Counted from the stretch's first letter, positions 51,967-63,583 are shown. The stretch: DNA of 64,000 nucleotides from Pelodera strongyloides (GCA_036852015.1 JAANDG010000138.1:221484-285483); one strand, 5' to 3'. Notes: generated from the sequence alone by a model not told the origin. Made by a program: numbers and translations.

Positions 51967-54900
51967 TTACCACTTGCACCCTGACTGCCACCAGTCATCG
52001 ATATTGACGTTAAAGTAGGTGGTGTGCGCCGTTGGGTTGCTGGAAGCGTTTGCCGCACGACACGCCGGGTCTTCAGCCATGGCACACAGTTTTGGAACTG
52101 AACCTTGTGCCATAGAGGTATCATACCATACCTGCAAGGAATACATTGATTTGATTCATTTTGATAAACCAGTCGTAGCCGGAGTTGAACCAGCGACCGA
52201 TCGATTGAAAAGCAACGACGTAACCATTGCACTATGAATGTATGTTACGAACCTCTTGGAACATGTGCTGCATCGATAATTCATTGAAGTGTCTTTTTGG
52301 GAATTCGGCAATAGCATCCTGTTGATTGACCACGCGTACGGCATCGGGAACCTAAGAATGAGGAGGAGATTAAAATAATTGTTTAGGGAAACATTATTCA
52401 CACCTGTAGCTGCCAGCTGATAAGAAATGTGTGTATGTGTTTGCGTGTGTACACATGCGTGTGCACGTGCGTGTGTGCGGGCACGTGCATGTGCATGTGT
52501 GTGTGCGTGTGTGTATGTGTGTGTGTGTTCGTGTGTATGTGCGCATGTGTGTGCGTGCGTGGGTGTGCTTGGTATGCGTTGTTGCCCAATGAATGTACTG
52601 ACTTTGTCTTAAAAAAATATTTGCAAATCCAACCAACCGCGTTTTCCAATTCCTTCACAAATTCCGTGGTACCAGTCCGGGGTTGTCCGAAGGTGATTAT
52701 CTTTAGTGAACCAGCTTTTACACGGTTTTCATGCGACAATTGAGCAGCTATTAGAGGGGCCATTGCACCACCAAGCGAGTGTCCGGTACTGACAATCTAT
52801 AACACAGAAAAACGAAATTATCGAAACCACAGAAAAACCGTCATTGGCCCGTCTCCAAATGGTTTTTACCAAAATAAACCATCTGGTGACTGGTTCGTGA
52901 CTGGTTTGTGTCCATTTCGGAAACATCTGATGACGGTTTTAGATGAAACTTGGTCGTGAACTGGTCACGAATTGGTCACCAAATGGGCAGGCCCACGAAA
53001 AACCAGTGAACCGTTAACAAATGGGTTCACCCATTTCCAATGAACCATAAGAAACCTATGTTTACTTGATACACAAAGAAAATTAACGAATCAGCAATAA
53101 GTCTAAGTTTGTTTGAGAGCCTTTTGGTGAACTTGTTTATATGTATCGCATACGTATACGTATAACAAACCATAACATACTAAATTCCTAGACCGCCTAG
53201 TACTGCGCTTCAGAATCAATTACTTGTTGTCACTTCCTATTGTTATAGGAATTGGTAGCTGCTCAGTCGAAGGATCAATACAAAATAATCCAGTGCTAAC
53301 AATAAGGCAACTGAAACGTATTTCTAATTTCAATAGCTTTGGGCAAGATTCTGAATTTCCCTCACCTGATAGCCAGGATGCGCTTCAACGGCTTTGTAAA
53401 TCTCGCTTTCGAGTCCGCCCTGCCAAACGGCGTGAAACGCGTTGAAGGGATAGAGAAGACCCTAAACAAAATAAATAAATAAATAAATGAAAAATAAAAC
53501 CATTTAAGTTACGTTCAATTCACAGAGGGCCGAAATGTTGTAACTTCTGCATGTTCGGAGTGGTGCTTTTTTGGTAGCTTTATGGTGCGAAAGGTGTAAA
53601 ATATTACTCCCTTATAATGAAAATTATTAAAGCTAAATACTAGCCGGTTTTTGAAACGCATTATGGACACCAGCATTCTTATGCCTTATGCAGCTATTCA
53701 AATAAACATAAATTATAATAAAAATCGAGCTAAATTCGAGAAAATTAGCATAAATACGTAAGAATTCAGTTATCCATGATGCGTTCCAAAAACCGGCCGG
53801 TGTTTCGCTTTAAGCTTCAACCCACCGATCCGTTAAAATGATCGAATTTTGAGTCCATTGTGCCCGGGATGTAAAATAAGAGTTCTAGTCCTAGATTCAA
53901 CAATTGGTCCTTGCCTGTCGAACCATGAGAAATGATAATGATTTGCTTTTCACTTGGCAACACGTAGATATCGGCCGAGCAAAACTCCTGAAACGACCCT
54001 TGTGATCTTTGCTCAACACAAACTGTACAAAAAGGATAATCGCTGTTTTCAAAAAAGTGTTACAAAAAAGCTGGTCTAAATTAACTCGGTTCACAGGCTC
54101 ACGCACTACCTCTCGACATTAAAACATAGCAAAAAAAAACAGTTAGATAGGTTTTCGCCTGGTACATTTACAGCTTAGAGGAAAAAAAGAATAATGCTAA
54201 TATATGTAACTTACACTAGAATTGCTCTTGCTGCTCAGAGCGCACGTTACGTTTATACGGTTGATGAATTGCATGTTCGCATCCGATCGAGACATGCACT
54301 GTGTGTGCTAAATTCAGAAATTAATAACTATTTGCTACTGTAATCTAACAAATCTCTAGTAAATTTTGTTGCTAAGCAATTGCTAACTATGTTTGAATAG
54401 GCAAAAGATAAGAACGACAGTTATGAGTACCCCATGAGAATATGAACACCCCATGGTGTACTTGCTTTGGTACACCGTCCGCGGCCTATACATATATAAT
54501 AGATCCATGCGTGAAACAATACATATAATAATATCATATTTACAGTTATTTATAAAGTCATTTTATTTACCAATTCTGAATTCGCTTGTGTTTTGGTGGC
54601 TCCGATCAATGGCCAGATTCTGTTCCGGGCAAAGTCATCAGAATAAGGAATATTATAATTTCTAGGGCAATTATAGGTATCCGTCTCTCCTTGCACGAGA
54701 GTATTCAATCTACCCACGCAGTGGTTGCCTGAAGCGTCCTTAATAGCGGAATATCTAAAGGAAATCTTTCACAAAAAATATCAAAAACTCTCATTTGTTT
54801 TAGTCAGGTAAGTCCAGCCTTAATTTTCGTTTTCTGGTAGAATATTGTCGATGTTTGAGGCATGGATCATATTTGAATAAACTAGAACAATTTATATTAG

Positions 54901-55069
54901 CAATTTAAGGGACAATCGTTATGTTACATTGTATTTAATAATGGTTAAAAAATACTCACTTGCATTGCTTATTCCCTACGCATGCATAGCAATCGTTGTT
55001 ATAATAGTCGCAGTTGATGACAAACGCTGAAGTACTGGAGAAAACTAGGAATAGTGCAAAGAATAGCAT
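51967..55069 (-). CDS. Secreted class 3 lipase, copy A (8 exons, complete)
   Basis: A predicted secreted alpha/beta-hydrolase that cleaves acylglycerols. Exons, 5' to 3': 54960-55069, 54571-54754, 54215-54307, 53826-53987, 53366-53461, 52638-52796, 52253-52351 and 51967-52131 join in phase to 355 residues. Signal peptide [15 protein letters not shown]; a Cys-rich N-terminal segment ([17 protein letters not shown]); [22 protein letters not shown]; then the nucleophile elbow GHSLGGA (Ser), ITFGQPRTG, the Asp region [14 protein letters not shown] and the likely His in TAHTTYFNV. These are the Lipase_3 landmarks. Poly(A) signal AATAAA (TTTATT at 51911) lies about 50 bases after the stop. It is a tandem paralogue of copy B with the same intron positions except one that B has and A lacks. 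Confidence 0.94.
52171..52238 (-). other. tRNA-like sequence in a lipase intron
   Basis: The - strand has TAGTGCAATGGTTACG (A-box-like) and CGCTGGTTCAACTCCGGC (T arm with B box). Acceptor strands do not pair. It occupies most of the 121-bp intron between lipase A exons 7 and 8. Probably a SINE or tRNA relic. Confidence 0.4.
52425..52575. repeat. GT-rich microsatellite
   Basis: (TG)n with regular GC and CA interruptions, in a lipase A intron. It opens long His/Thr- or Cys/Val-rich reading frames that are not genes. Confidence 0.95.
53627..53813. mobile_element. TTAA-flanked MITE, CCGGCCGG type, copy 1
   Basis: TTAA at 53627-53630 and 53810-53813 enclose inverted ends (AGCCGGTTTTTGAAACGCAT at left; ATGCGTTCCAAAAACCGGCC at right). 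About 187 bp, in a lipase A intron. Shares internal AGCTAAATTCGAG with 57911-58092. Confidence 0.85.
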
Positions 55070-55879
55070 CTTGCTTGGATAGAAAGATAGTTGTGGCTTA
55101 TGAACTTCCATGGTATACTAAGGCCTCTTATACTTATAAAGTCCTAATCACAATATGGAACTTGAACAAAAAAAGTTTAAAGTCACTTTATGCTTAGTGA
55201 CCAATAATATGTCATATGTCCGCGTACTCTATATTTACGAATATTTTGTGCGTAGTTATGATTTCTAACATCAATGGAACACAACATTTATCTAAAAAAA
55301 ATCGTGACGAATATTAAATCTGATGTTTTACTTTGAACCGTGTGCTCTAGACCAATCGTTATCTGTATTTTCTTATAGAAATATGAAAGATAACGTTTAA
55401 AAATATTGGGGGTGTCTGTGTTAAATCAGCCGAAGTGCAGCTGATAGTAGCAGACACAAAGTGTCATAATGATAATATGATAAGCTTTTTTTTACAATGA
55501 GTGGGTAGAACTTGAAAGGATATCGCGGTTTTATCGAAGTCAGAAACATGATTCAACGAGATGACATACTTTTTTTTTTACAGAATAACAGTTTTTTTTC
55601 TATTGCAAATGGGTACAATGCCACAATCAGGTGAAAATTAGGTGTGTTTTTTTTCTGATAACTGAGAACTAGTCGTTAAAAAAAATTTCCCATTTTAGTT
55701 TTGTTAACTCTTGTCTCCCTATATTGGTTTATAAGCTACCATGGGCAACTTCTGCAGATTTATTGTTGGTCTACTAAATACTCCACGCTCCATTCAAAAG
55801 ATTTTACATGGAAAACCCGGTCTATTTGAAAACCAACTTTATTTCATCAAAACAAATTAATTTTGAATTCCCGCGCGTT
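55070..55879. other. Intergenic region between the two lipases
   Basis: 810 bp containing the promoter of copy A and the 3' end of copy B (TTTATT at 55838-55843, AATAAA on -). No exon or repeat recognised beyond poly-T runs. Confidence 0.6.
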
Positions 55880-58800
55880 CTACCACCAATGACATCCGGA
55901 CTCCCACCACGAATCAATGTGCACGTTGAAGTATTCGGCGTGCATGTCCGCGTTACCGCCCGATTTAGAGGCGCGGCAGCTTGGGTCCTCGGCCATAGCA
56001 CACTGTTGCGGAACTGAACCGGCAGCCATTGTGGACTCGTACCAGACCTAAAGCAAGTGGGTTTTTCAAAATTCTTTCTTCATTTGCAAACAACCAATGC
56101 GGGAGCCAAAATTGGTGATTGCACGATCGGGGCTTTGACCGATTTTTTCCGGAAAATGATCGGAGCCAAATAGGGGGTTTTGAAAGAATCGGGGCAATAT
56201 CGGGCCTTGTTCCCAATTTAGTCCCGATTATTTGTGATCGGGGCAAACTTGGGACGTAATCGGGCTTTCTGGGGATTCTTTGTAGGGTCCGGAAAGCGAT
56301 TTTTCAAAATTGATGCAACTACAAGTACTGTACATCAATCGATTCACAATGGTCCCCTTATTCTTAATGTGTAATTATCTTTCCAATTGTTTCAACGGTT
56401 GTTTAGAAATATAATTAAAACCGCGCTCATCTTTGCATACAAACGCGTCATGAAAAATGAGGAGAGAGCGCCAGAGATTTCTCTCTTCTCTCGTTGCCTG
56501 CACTACTTAGTCCCGCCCCTTTTCGGGCAGCGCTCATGTATTAGAGCAGGGAGGCAGCCCAGGAACGAATTTGGCTTGAAATATCTGGAGAACACAACGT
56601 GGAAAAGTTCTATAATTTTAATCAGACATTAGTTTTACAGTGAGCTTTCGATTGGTACTAAGCATGCGGCACGCATCTCCCGTAATTTTGGATTATTCTC
56701 AAAAATGTGATTTTTCCATAGTAAAATTCCACTTTTGCAACTTTTGATTACATCGTGGAAATTGGCTCAATTTTGGCAGTGATATGCTTCAATACATACT
56801 TACTCAATACCCATTATCTATATGGCACGCAATTGCCATATACGGTTTTTATTTTCAAAAAAAGAAATAGTGTGTGCGTTTTGGACCATATTTCCATTTA
56901 CATAGAAGAGTGAAGGCTGAAATTCAGGATCTAGGTAAAGAAAAGCATGCCAATTCATTACAAACAATAAGAAAGGTAGTTATTCTCTTGGAAACCTCTG
57001 TTTTACAAGCTCAAAGATGTGCTACTGTGCGCTTTTCTCGCGGTGCCCTTGTTCTGTTTTCATGACGCTTTTTTGAAAGGCAAAGTGGGCGGGGCTTCCG
57101 GACCCTAATTCTTTGGAAGAATCGGGGCGAAATCGGTTTCACTTTCCTGTGAACTGACCTCTTGGAAAGTGTGCTGAGCGTACACGGAAGCGGAGAGAAC
57201 GCGTTTTGGAAGGTCGGTGATGGGGTCGAGTTGGTTGACAACACGTACTGAATCCGGGGTCTGAATGTATATCAATGTGTTATTTGTTTTAATATTTTAA
57301 GAAATAAAGAAAGAACATTAAAAATGAATCCGGCGTCGAAATGTATATATGTATATATTTATTGACTGACTCATCAAAAATGAATCAGAACCAGGAGAAA
57401 GAATGCAAATGCGCATTGGTGCTAAAAAACACTCGTTTAGGGTATACTCGTTTCATACATCTGATATATGCTACTGTTAAATCTTCTCGCTACCAGCTCA
57501 TTTCGTGTTTGTTTCTTAAAATACTTTAGCGCTAAATATATTCCGTCTACTAGGATGAAAGAAATATGGGTCTTCTACGCGTTTGCGAAATATTGCCGAT
57601 CTCACCGATTCCTGGAGCGACTTTACGAAGGCAAGGGTTCCAGTTCTCGGTTGTCCGAAAGTGATCAGCTTGATCTTATCCGGAGTTACGCGTTGCTCCA
57701 AGTTCAGCTGAGCCGCGATAATGGCTGCCATAGAACCGCCAAGGGAGTGTCCAGTGGTGACGACCTACAATAGTAGCTATGTGATTTAGTTAGCTTTTTT
57801 GGTTCACAAGAAAGAATTGTCGCAAAATAATATGGCGTACAGGAAATCCGATCCCGCATCTCTCGCCTTGAACAAGAACGATTGACGATTGTCAGTCTCT
57901 AGCACAAGAGTTAAAACGAAATACCGGCCGGTATTTGAAACAAATCGTGTACACCAACATTCTTATGTAGTTTATGCAAATGAAAGTAAATTAGAATAAA
58001 TAATTGAGCTAAATTCGAGTAAATTAATATAAATACATAAGAAAGCAGTTGTCCACGATGCGTTTCAAAAACCGGCCGGTATTTCGCTTTAAACACAGAA
58101 AGGGGTTAAATAGAGTCGTCCGAAGCATGTATCTGACTCATTATAATAATATAATAATTTATTACGCACAAAGACAATCAAAGAAAGCAATGTAACGTGC
58201 AGTTTGTGTTATAAAATACACATACTAAATCAATAAAACATTACAAAAGGAGCAATCTTATTTGTTTTGCTTTTTCCTGTACTGTTATTTTCAAGAGGAT
58301 CGAAAATTAGGCAATAATTCCCCCTCACCTTGTAATTAGGATAAGTGTCCATGACTGTGAGTAATTCATCGCTGAGACCGCCGTCCCAAACAGCTTCGAA
58401 CGCATTGAATGCATAGAGGATGACCTGGAACAAGTTGAACGTATACTAGATTAGGTACTAGATTAGGCTTCTTCAGCTTTGAATTTGACCCATAAACCCA
58501 TCTGTATCACTCTCTTACTCTCTCTCACTCTCTCTCTCTCTCTCTTTCTCTCTCTTTCTACGTTCTCTACGGCATATTCGCGGCGGCTATTGGGCGGCTA
58601 TTTAGGCGGCTATTCGGCGACAAGAGAAGTCTGAAGGCGCGACAATCATTGAAGGCGGGGCGAACTCGCCGGATAGCCGCCGAATAGCCGCCGGACACTC
58701 TCTCGGCGAGGAGGGTCCAGAGAAAAATACCTTTTTTCCGAAAGAAATTATAAACTATAAAAAAATGAAATTGACCAACATGCCCGAAGTCACGCTTTAC

Positions 58801-61800
58801 AAAATTGTATCGAGACACACAGTGTGGTGGTGGTGTCTCGGGGTTAGTGCTAACCTCAAACTTGGGTAATTAAACCGACCCCCGCATTCCGCTCTCAAAA
58901 GAGAAATGTGAGTCGTATCACTCGTGTGTGCACAAAAAAGCGATAGCCGCCGAATAGCCGCCGGATAGCCGCCGCATTTTCGCCTGAAACAGGCAAGTTC
59001 GCGGCGGCTTCCGGGCGGCTATCTGATAGCCGCCGCATTTTCGCCTGTTTCTGCGAGTTCGCGGCAGGTTTATCATCGCCGAATAGCCGCCACTTTTGCG
59101 GAGCGAACTTGCCTAGGCCCAGATAGCCGCCGCGAACATGCCGTCAATCATCAGAGTTTCTTTCTCTCCTCTCCATCTATCTCTTTTTTACTCTCTCACT
59201 CACTCTCTCTCTCTCACTCTGTTTCCGTTTCTATTACATAACAATTCCCCACCGATCCATTGTATTTGACAAACAGCGAGTTCATCACACCGGGAATGTA
59301 CACGTAGAGCTGGACGCCCATTCCGAGCAGTTGGGCGTAACCTAAATGGGTTCATTTGTTATTATTCTTGCTGAATATTCTGTATGAAACTGATCGCTCC
59401 GGTTCTAGTAAATGATTCAAATGCGTATCATCTGGAACTCGTCGCCTACTGCTCAGGCTCAGGACCTCTGCGAAACATGTCATAAGCAAACATTGAATCT
59501 GTATTTTCACCCTTGAACAAACGTGCCCCTCTTGAAGCGTAAAACAAATTTTAAAATTTTAGTATTCTAGTATTGGCCACTTAATACCAACTTCGTTTAA
59601 TAAAATAGCACTTATAGCTTGAAAACCGTCAATGTCTCTAATAACCTTTACAACACTACCTTTACATATTGACAGGGCTTATATGTATTTTGCCCGTTGA
59701 CCTACGGTACCTGTTGATCCATGGGAGACGATTACGATTTGCTCCAAACTTGGCAGCACATAGAGATCAGATGTACAGTATTCCTTCAAATATTTGGAGT
59801 TATTGCGGAATCTTCTTATTATATAAAGGAGAAGAGTTTGTCACGGGTTTGTTTTTATGTGCACAACGTAATCCCTTCATAAAGAAAAATTCTTCGATCG
59901 GAAGAGCATACAAAATCTTTATCGCTGGCGAGATTCGAACCCACAGCAGCGCACAACCTCTCGATTCACAGTCCAACGCTCTACCGGTTGAGCTATGCTA
60001 GCTTATCACAAGAGTAACAATCTGCTCTACATAGAGCCCTTCAGTGGCAAATTTGCATGCTAGCATTAGACGACTGGAGATCCAAACTGATTAGGATACG
60101 TTTCCGCAATCAGAATGTAAGTGGCACGGAAGAGAAAGAGACGAGAGTCAACTTTTTACGTTTTAGCAATTCTTTTTTTAAATAGGGAAACAATCGGCCG
60201 AAGGCCGATTCCTCCAGTCGGAGAAGAGCCCGTAGGGCTCTTCGAACGGCTGGTATTTTAATATTTGGATTTATTCAAGTCATAAAAAGTAAGAAAAGTG
60301 TAACTTACAAGACCAAGAGTGCCTCCCAGATTGCAGGTGACATTGATTCTTTTCACGAAAATGGCATTCGGATCCGACTTGGAAATACACTGGGTTTGCT
60401 AAAAATGATGAAAATTGTGAAAAATGGAACTTCTGAAGAAAACGTATTAGATGTATGGGACGAACCAAACATCACTACCGCCTACACATTCCTCAAGCCC
60501 TGAAGCCATACATACTCACCACTCGATTCCCTGGGGAGAGCAATTAGTATTCATAGGCCATATTCACCACTCCGATTCCCTCGGGGAACTATTCCCTGGG
60601 TACGGAAAATAGCATTATACTGTGAGACGAGCAGAGAAACAGACGGGGAATTCCCGAAATTGAGTGGTGAATATGGCTTCTGAGAGCAGTGGATATGGCC
60701 TTAAAGGGAGAGGCCCACGAGAAAAATGTTTTCCTCAATATATTTGTACAAAATGTCCAGAATTTCAGCAATATTACGGCGAAAACCGCATTTCTTTACG
60801 CCTAGAACTCGCAGAGTTATTCCCCGGCAAACAGTTCGGCCAGGTACCGTAGTCAGAATTAATGTTTGCGCTTTTGGGGCATTACTGTATTGGAAACACC
60901 TCTTTATAATCGTAGGAATGATCTTTATTCGTTTGACCATTATTATGTAGAGAAAGAATGCAAATGAACGGATATAAACAGTACAAACTAATTTTGACTT
61001 GCTGACTACGGTATCTGGCCGAACCGTTTGCCGGTAAATAACTCTGCGAGTTCTAGGCTTCAAGCAATGCGGTTTTCACAGTAATATTTCTGAAACTCCG
61101 GACATATTGTACAATCAAAGTGAGGAAAACTTTTTTTCTCGTGGGCCTCTCCCTTTAATAGGAGTGATCACGAATGATCTAGTAATCCTCATGAGCCACA
61201 TAACCTCGCGATGCATATCTTGTAAAGAGCTACTCAAACGCCTACCAGGGCCGAGTTTGGTTGTGTCTTGGTGGCTCCAATCAGTGGCCAAATTCTGTTC
61301 CTGGCATAGTCATCAGAATATGGAATGTTAGAACTTCTGGGGCAATTGTAGGCATCCGTTTCTCCTTGCACGAGAATGTTCAGCCGACTGATGCAGTTGT
61401 TGCCAAAAAGATCCTTTTGCGCGGTGTATCTAAAATCGTCAGTGGCCGTTTGCACGAACATTGGGAGCCTCCCCAGTTGGGGGAATTTGTCTCTGCGTCT
61501 AGCTGTTTTGCATGATCTCTCTCTTGCTCTCACCTCCCACGAGGAGGATGGGAGAATACTCCCAGCGTTCGTGCATACGACCACAGGACCTCAAATGTCT
61601 GATCGTAGGTCAGGCTAATGATTCGCTATTGTAAGTAAATTACTGAAAGCCCGAAAAACCTCAAATTACCAACAATTACCGGCAATTTCTCAAAATACCA
61701 ACTAGAAAAGGGCCCATTGACGGTGCTTACGAAACACCTACGGTCTCCATTTTTCCCTTGCTTTCACTTCACCTTAGAGGTACGGTACGTTACCGAAACT

Positions 61801-61947
61801 TTTTTTTAGTACTGTATTTTTTGTCCGAACCAAAACTTACTTGCATAATATGTTGCTCACACAGCTATAACAATCGCTATTGTAGTTGGAGCAGCCTAAG
61901 GCTGCAGCACCGGCGGCAAATAATAGAAGTAGCGCAGCAGGCATCAT
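55880..61947 (-). CDS. Secreted class 3 lipase, copy B (9 exons, complete)
   Basis: Tandem paralogue of copy A, also 355 residues. Exons, 5' to 3': 61841-61947, 61246-61429, 60309-60398, 59711-59783, 59253-59341, 58329-58424, 57606-57764, 57159-57260 and 55880-56047, all phases agreeing. Signal peptide MMPAALLLLFAAGAAA; Cys-rich [50 protein letters not shown]; nucleophile elbow [30 protein letters not shown]; likely His in MHAEYFNV; end WWESGCHWW. The ATG lies 4 bases after a CTGCAG site, a likely trans-splice acceptor. Introns are swollen by a SINE, two hAT/TIR elements, two TTAA elements and a MITE, so this gene is twice as long as copy A. AATAAA (TTTATT at 55838) lies about 37 bases after the stop. 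Confidence 0.94.
56090..57140. repeat. AATCGGGGC-rich repeat split by an insertion
   Basis: 56090-56282 and 57108-57140 carry recurring GATCGGGGC / AATCGGGGC / CGGGGCAAT motifs. The hAT element at 56283-57107 interrupts this repeat. Its outer ends are not clear. Confidence 0.55.
56283..57107. mobile_element. Short non-autonomous hAT element with 8-bp target duplication (ATTCTTTG)
   Basis: 825 bp, termini TAGGGTCCGGAA and TTCCGGACCCTA (fits YARNG of hAT). Perfect ATTCTTTG duplication at 56275-56282 and 57108-57115. No transposase. In the last intron of lipase B. Confidence 0.9.
57911..58092. mobile_element. TTAA-flanked MITE, CCGGCCGG type, copy 2
   Basis: TTAA at 57911-57914 and 58089-58092 enclose inverted ends around ATACCGGCCGGTATTTGAAA and TTTCAAAAACCGGCCGGTAT. 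In a lipase B intron. A lone end of the same family (CCAGCCGGTTTTTGAAAC) is visible at about 36919-36936 in a TRPV intron. Confidence 0.88.
58569..59144. mobile_element. TIR element rich in GCGGCTAT motifs
   Basis: About 576 bp with termini ACGGCATATTCGCGGCGGCT and, reversed, ACGGCATGTTCGCGGCGGCT. A dozen or more GCGGCTAT / ATAGCCGC blocks in both orientations crowd both ends. No ORF and no clear target duplication. In a lipase B intron. Confidence 0.75.
59479..59550. repeat. Dispersed repeat, copy 2
   Basis: Matches 33753-33824 (AAGCAAACATTG ... TTCACCCTTGAACAAA ... CTCTTGAAGCGTAAAA). Confidence 0.7.
59814..60254 (-). mobile_element. tRNA-derived SINE-like element with double hairpin, copy 2
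   Basis: 441 bp, in lipase B intron 3. Same parts as copy 1 in the same order: double hairpin at the right end (60191-60242), tRNA-like block 59924-60003 (TAGCTCAACCGGTAGAGC, GGTTCGAATCTC), and a tail ending TATATAAAGGAGAAG. The roughly 90 bp at the hairpin end are almost identical in the two copies, while the tRNA part differs more. Confidence 0.82.
60552..60682. mobile_element. MITE copy 4, CCATATTCACCAC family
   Basis: GGCCATATTCACCACTCCGA at the left and GAGTGGTGAATATGGCTTCT at the right, with GATTCCCTCGGGGAAC inside. Lipase B intron 2, 18 bp from the next element. Confidence 0.88.
60701..61158. mobile_element. TTAA-flanked long inverted-repeat element, AGGGAGAGGCCCAC type
   Basis: TTAA at both ends; arms of about 150 bp (AGGGAGAGGCCCACGAGAAA ... 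TTTGCCGG and complement) around a centre near 60935. In lipase B intron 2. Ends resemble 47216-47606 (AGGGRSAGGCCCA). Confidence 0.85.
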
Positions 61948-63452
61948 TTTACTGCAGCAAACACACACTTTTGGGGGTAACTATTCGAACTTTATATGAA
62001 TTTTCCCATTAAATGAACCGTAAAAACATTGTTTTTTAATCTCAGAAGGACTATAAACTGGTGATTTCTAAAAAAAAACTTCTGGAACGACCAACTATTT
62101 ATTGGTGCTAAAATTGTAATGACAGTTTTGATAACAGTGTGCTTTGATCAGTGGGATTGTATATGGTGCTAGGTAAAAAGCTAGTATATTTATTTTTTCA
62201 TTGCACGAAGTAGGGTTGTAAACCATAGCAAAAACATGTCGGGCTTAGGCGTAGGCTTAGGCTTGCCTTCCTGCGATATGTTGGTTCACGTTCACACATT
62301 TATTTAATAATTAACGAAGTAAGAACACAAGGCAAAATAAGTAAAATAAGAAAGAATTTGGTTTGACCCCCAAATGTTTATCCGAATTCTATTGCATTTC
62401 TTGTACTTTCTGTCAGCATCTCATTCAGTGTCGTTTCTCTGAACTTCCTTTAACCAGCCAGGAGTCAGAGGCCGCCTATCCACTACAAATCAATGACCGA
62501 AATCAACTTCCCTTCAGCTTCTGACAATGGCCTGGAAAAAACTTTGAGAAGCTATAACTCTTCTGTAAAAAAATTATTCCTGAACATATTCTTCTTCTAA
62601 GATGTCAGTATATATATCCTCTATCATGTGGCATCGAAGGTTTCATCGTCGGTTACATATACGCTGACTTCTGCCCAGGTTCTGAGCAGGTTTTCCTTGT
62701 CGACTGCATAACTATCTATGTTTGCAAACAAAACATAAAACATACTTTTTCAGCTTTTGGCCCGAATTCACAAGCTCATAAGGAAGCTATAAGCGTTATC
62801 TGTGATCCTTTCCAAGACGAAAATAAATGGGTTAGTTTATGAGTTATAAAACTTCAAAGATGTGCCCCGCAATTGAGGTGAAACTACACTTTTTATATGC
62901 CTTTATCTGGCTCTAGTGTTCTTGAGGTTGTATGCTGATTGGTCTTCGAAAACATGATCTTCTAAAAAAATTAACAACATTTTTTCATTTTTAGCTGTCC
63001 CAAATGCAATGGCCACATTGAAACTACGCCCACCACTTTATAAGTTTTATTTAAAAGTAAAACTGGCTCTCAAAAATAAAGCAAATGAAAACCGCAAGAT
63101 CTAGAAACTATATAGAATCGTGGAAACATAATAAACGTCGTTCAACGAATCTCATTCGGTCAATTTTTATGCGAGGCTAAGATGAATATTTTTAAAATGG
63201 ATGTAATACAGCATTACAACGTGTTTGAATATATAAATTCGGCACAAACAAATTAAAGCTCTATGCTATCGACACGATGTGTAAATAGTGAATAAATACT
63301 AAATACGGATTGTGCTAAATAGAACATTGATATAACGCGTATTAGGGAAACCGAAAGATAGAGAAAGAGAGTCTGAGAGAGTTAGACAAATAAATATAGG
63401 GGGAGACGAAATGAAAGGGCCATCTACTTCGGGCCTTCCGTGGACTTCTGAA
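61948..63452. other. Intergenic region upstream of lipase B
   Basis: Likely promoter side of lipase B near 61960. A short TTAGGC-type trace (GGCTTAGGCGTAGGCTTAGG) is at 62240-62260. The remainder is AT-rich; no exon recognised. Confidence 0.55.
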
Positions 63453-63583
63453 TTATTTCACCTTGTCCCAATAATAAGCCAAAGGCAGAGCGTTGTACTG
63501 CTCCAAACAGTCATCGTGAATAAACGAATATTCACTCAGATGATGATGGTATCCATTGATTTCATATGCGAACATGCGGAACC
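63453..63583 (-). CDS. Last exon of an unrecognised gene (5' part outside the window)
   Basis: On - an acceptor ATCTTCAG at 63584-63591 precedes 131 bp of open, protein-like sequence (RMFAYEINGYHHHLSEYSFI ... LPLAYYWDKVK) ending in TAA at 63453-63455. The exon starts two bases into a codon. No earlier exon is visible up to 64000. Family unknown. Confidence 0.5.

Noticed and set aside
52394..52763. His/Thr- and Cys/Val-rich ORFs
   Set aside because: They come from the GT microsatellite; the true coding part is lipase A exon 6 at 52638-52796.
53900..53987. A GC-AG intron in lipase A after SHGST
   Set aside because: Reading straight through gives [20 protein letters not shown], which aligns with copy B without gaps, so no intron is needed.
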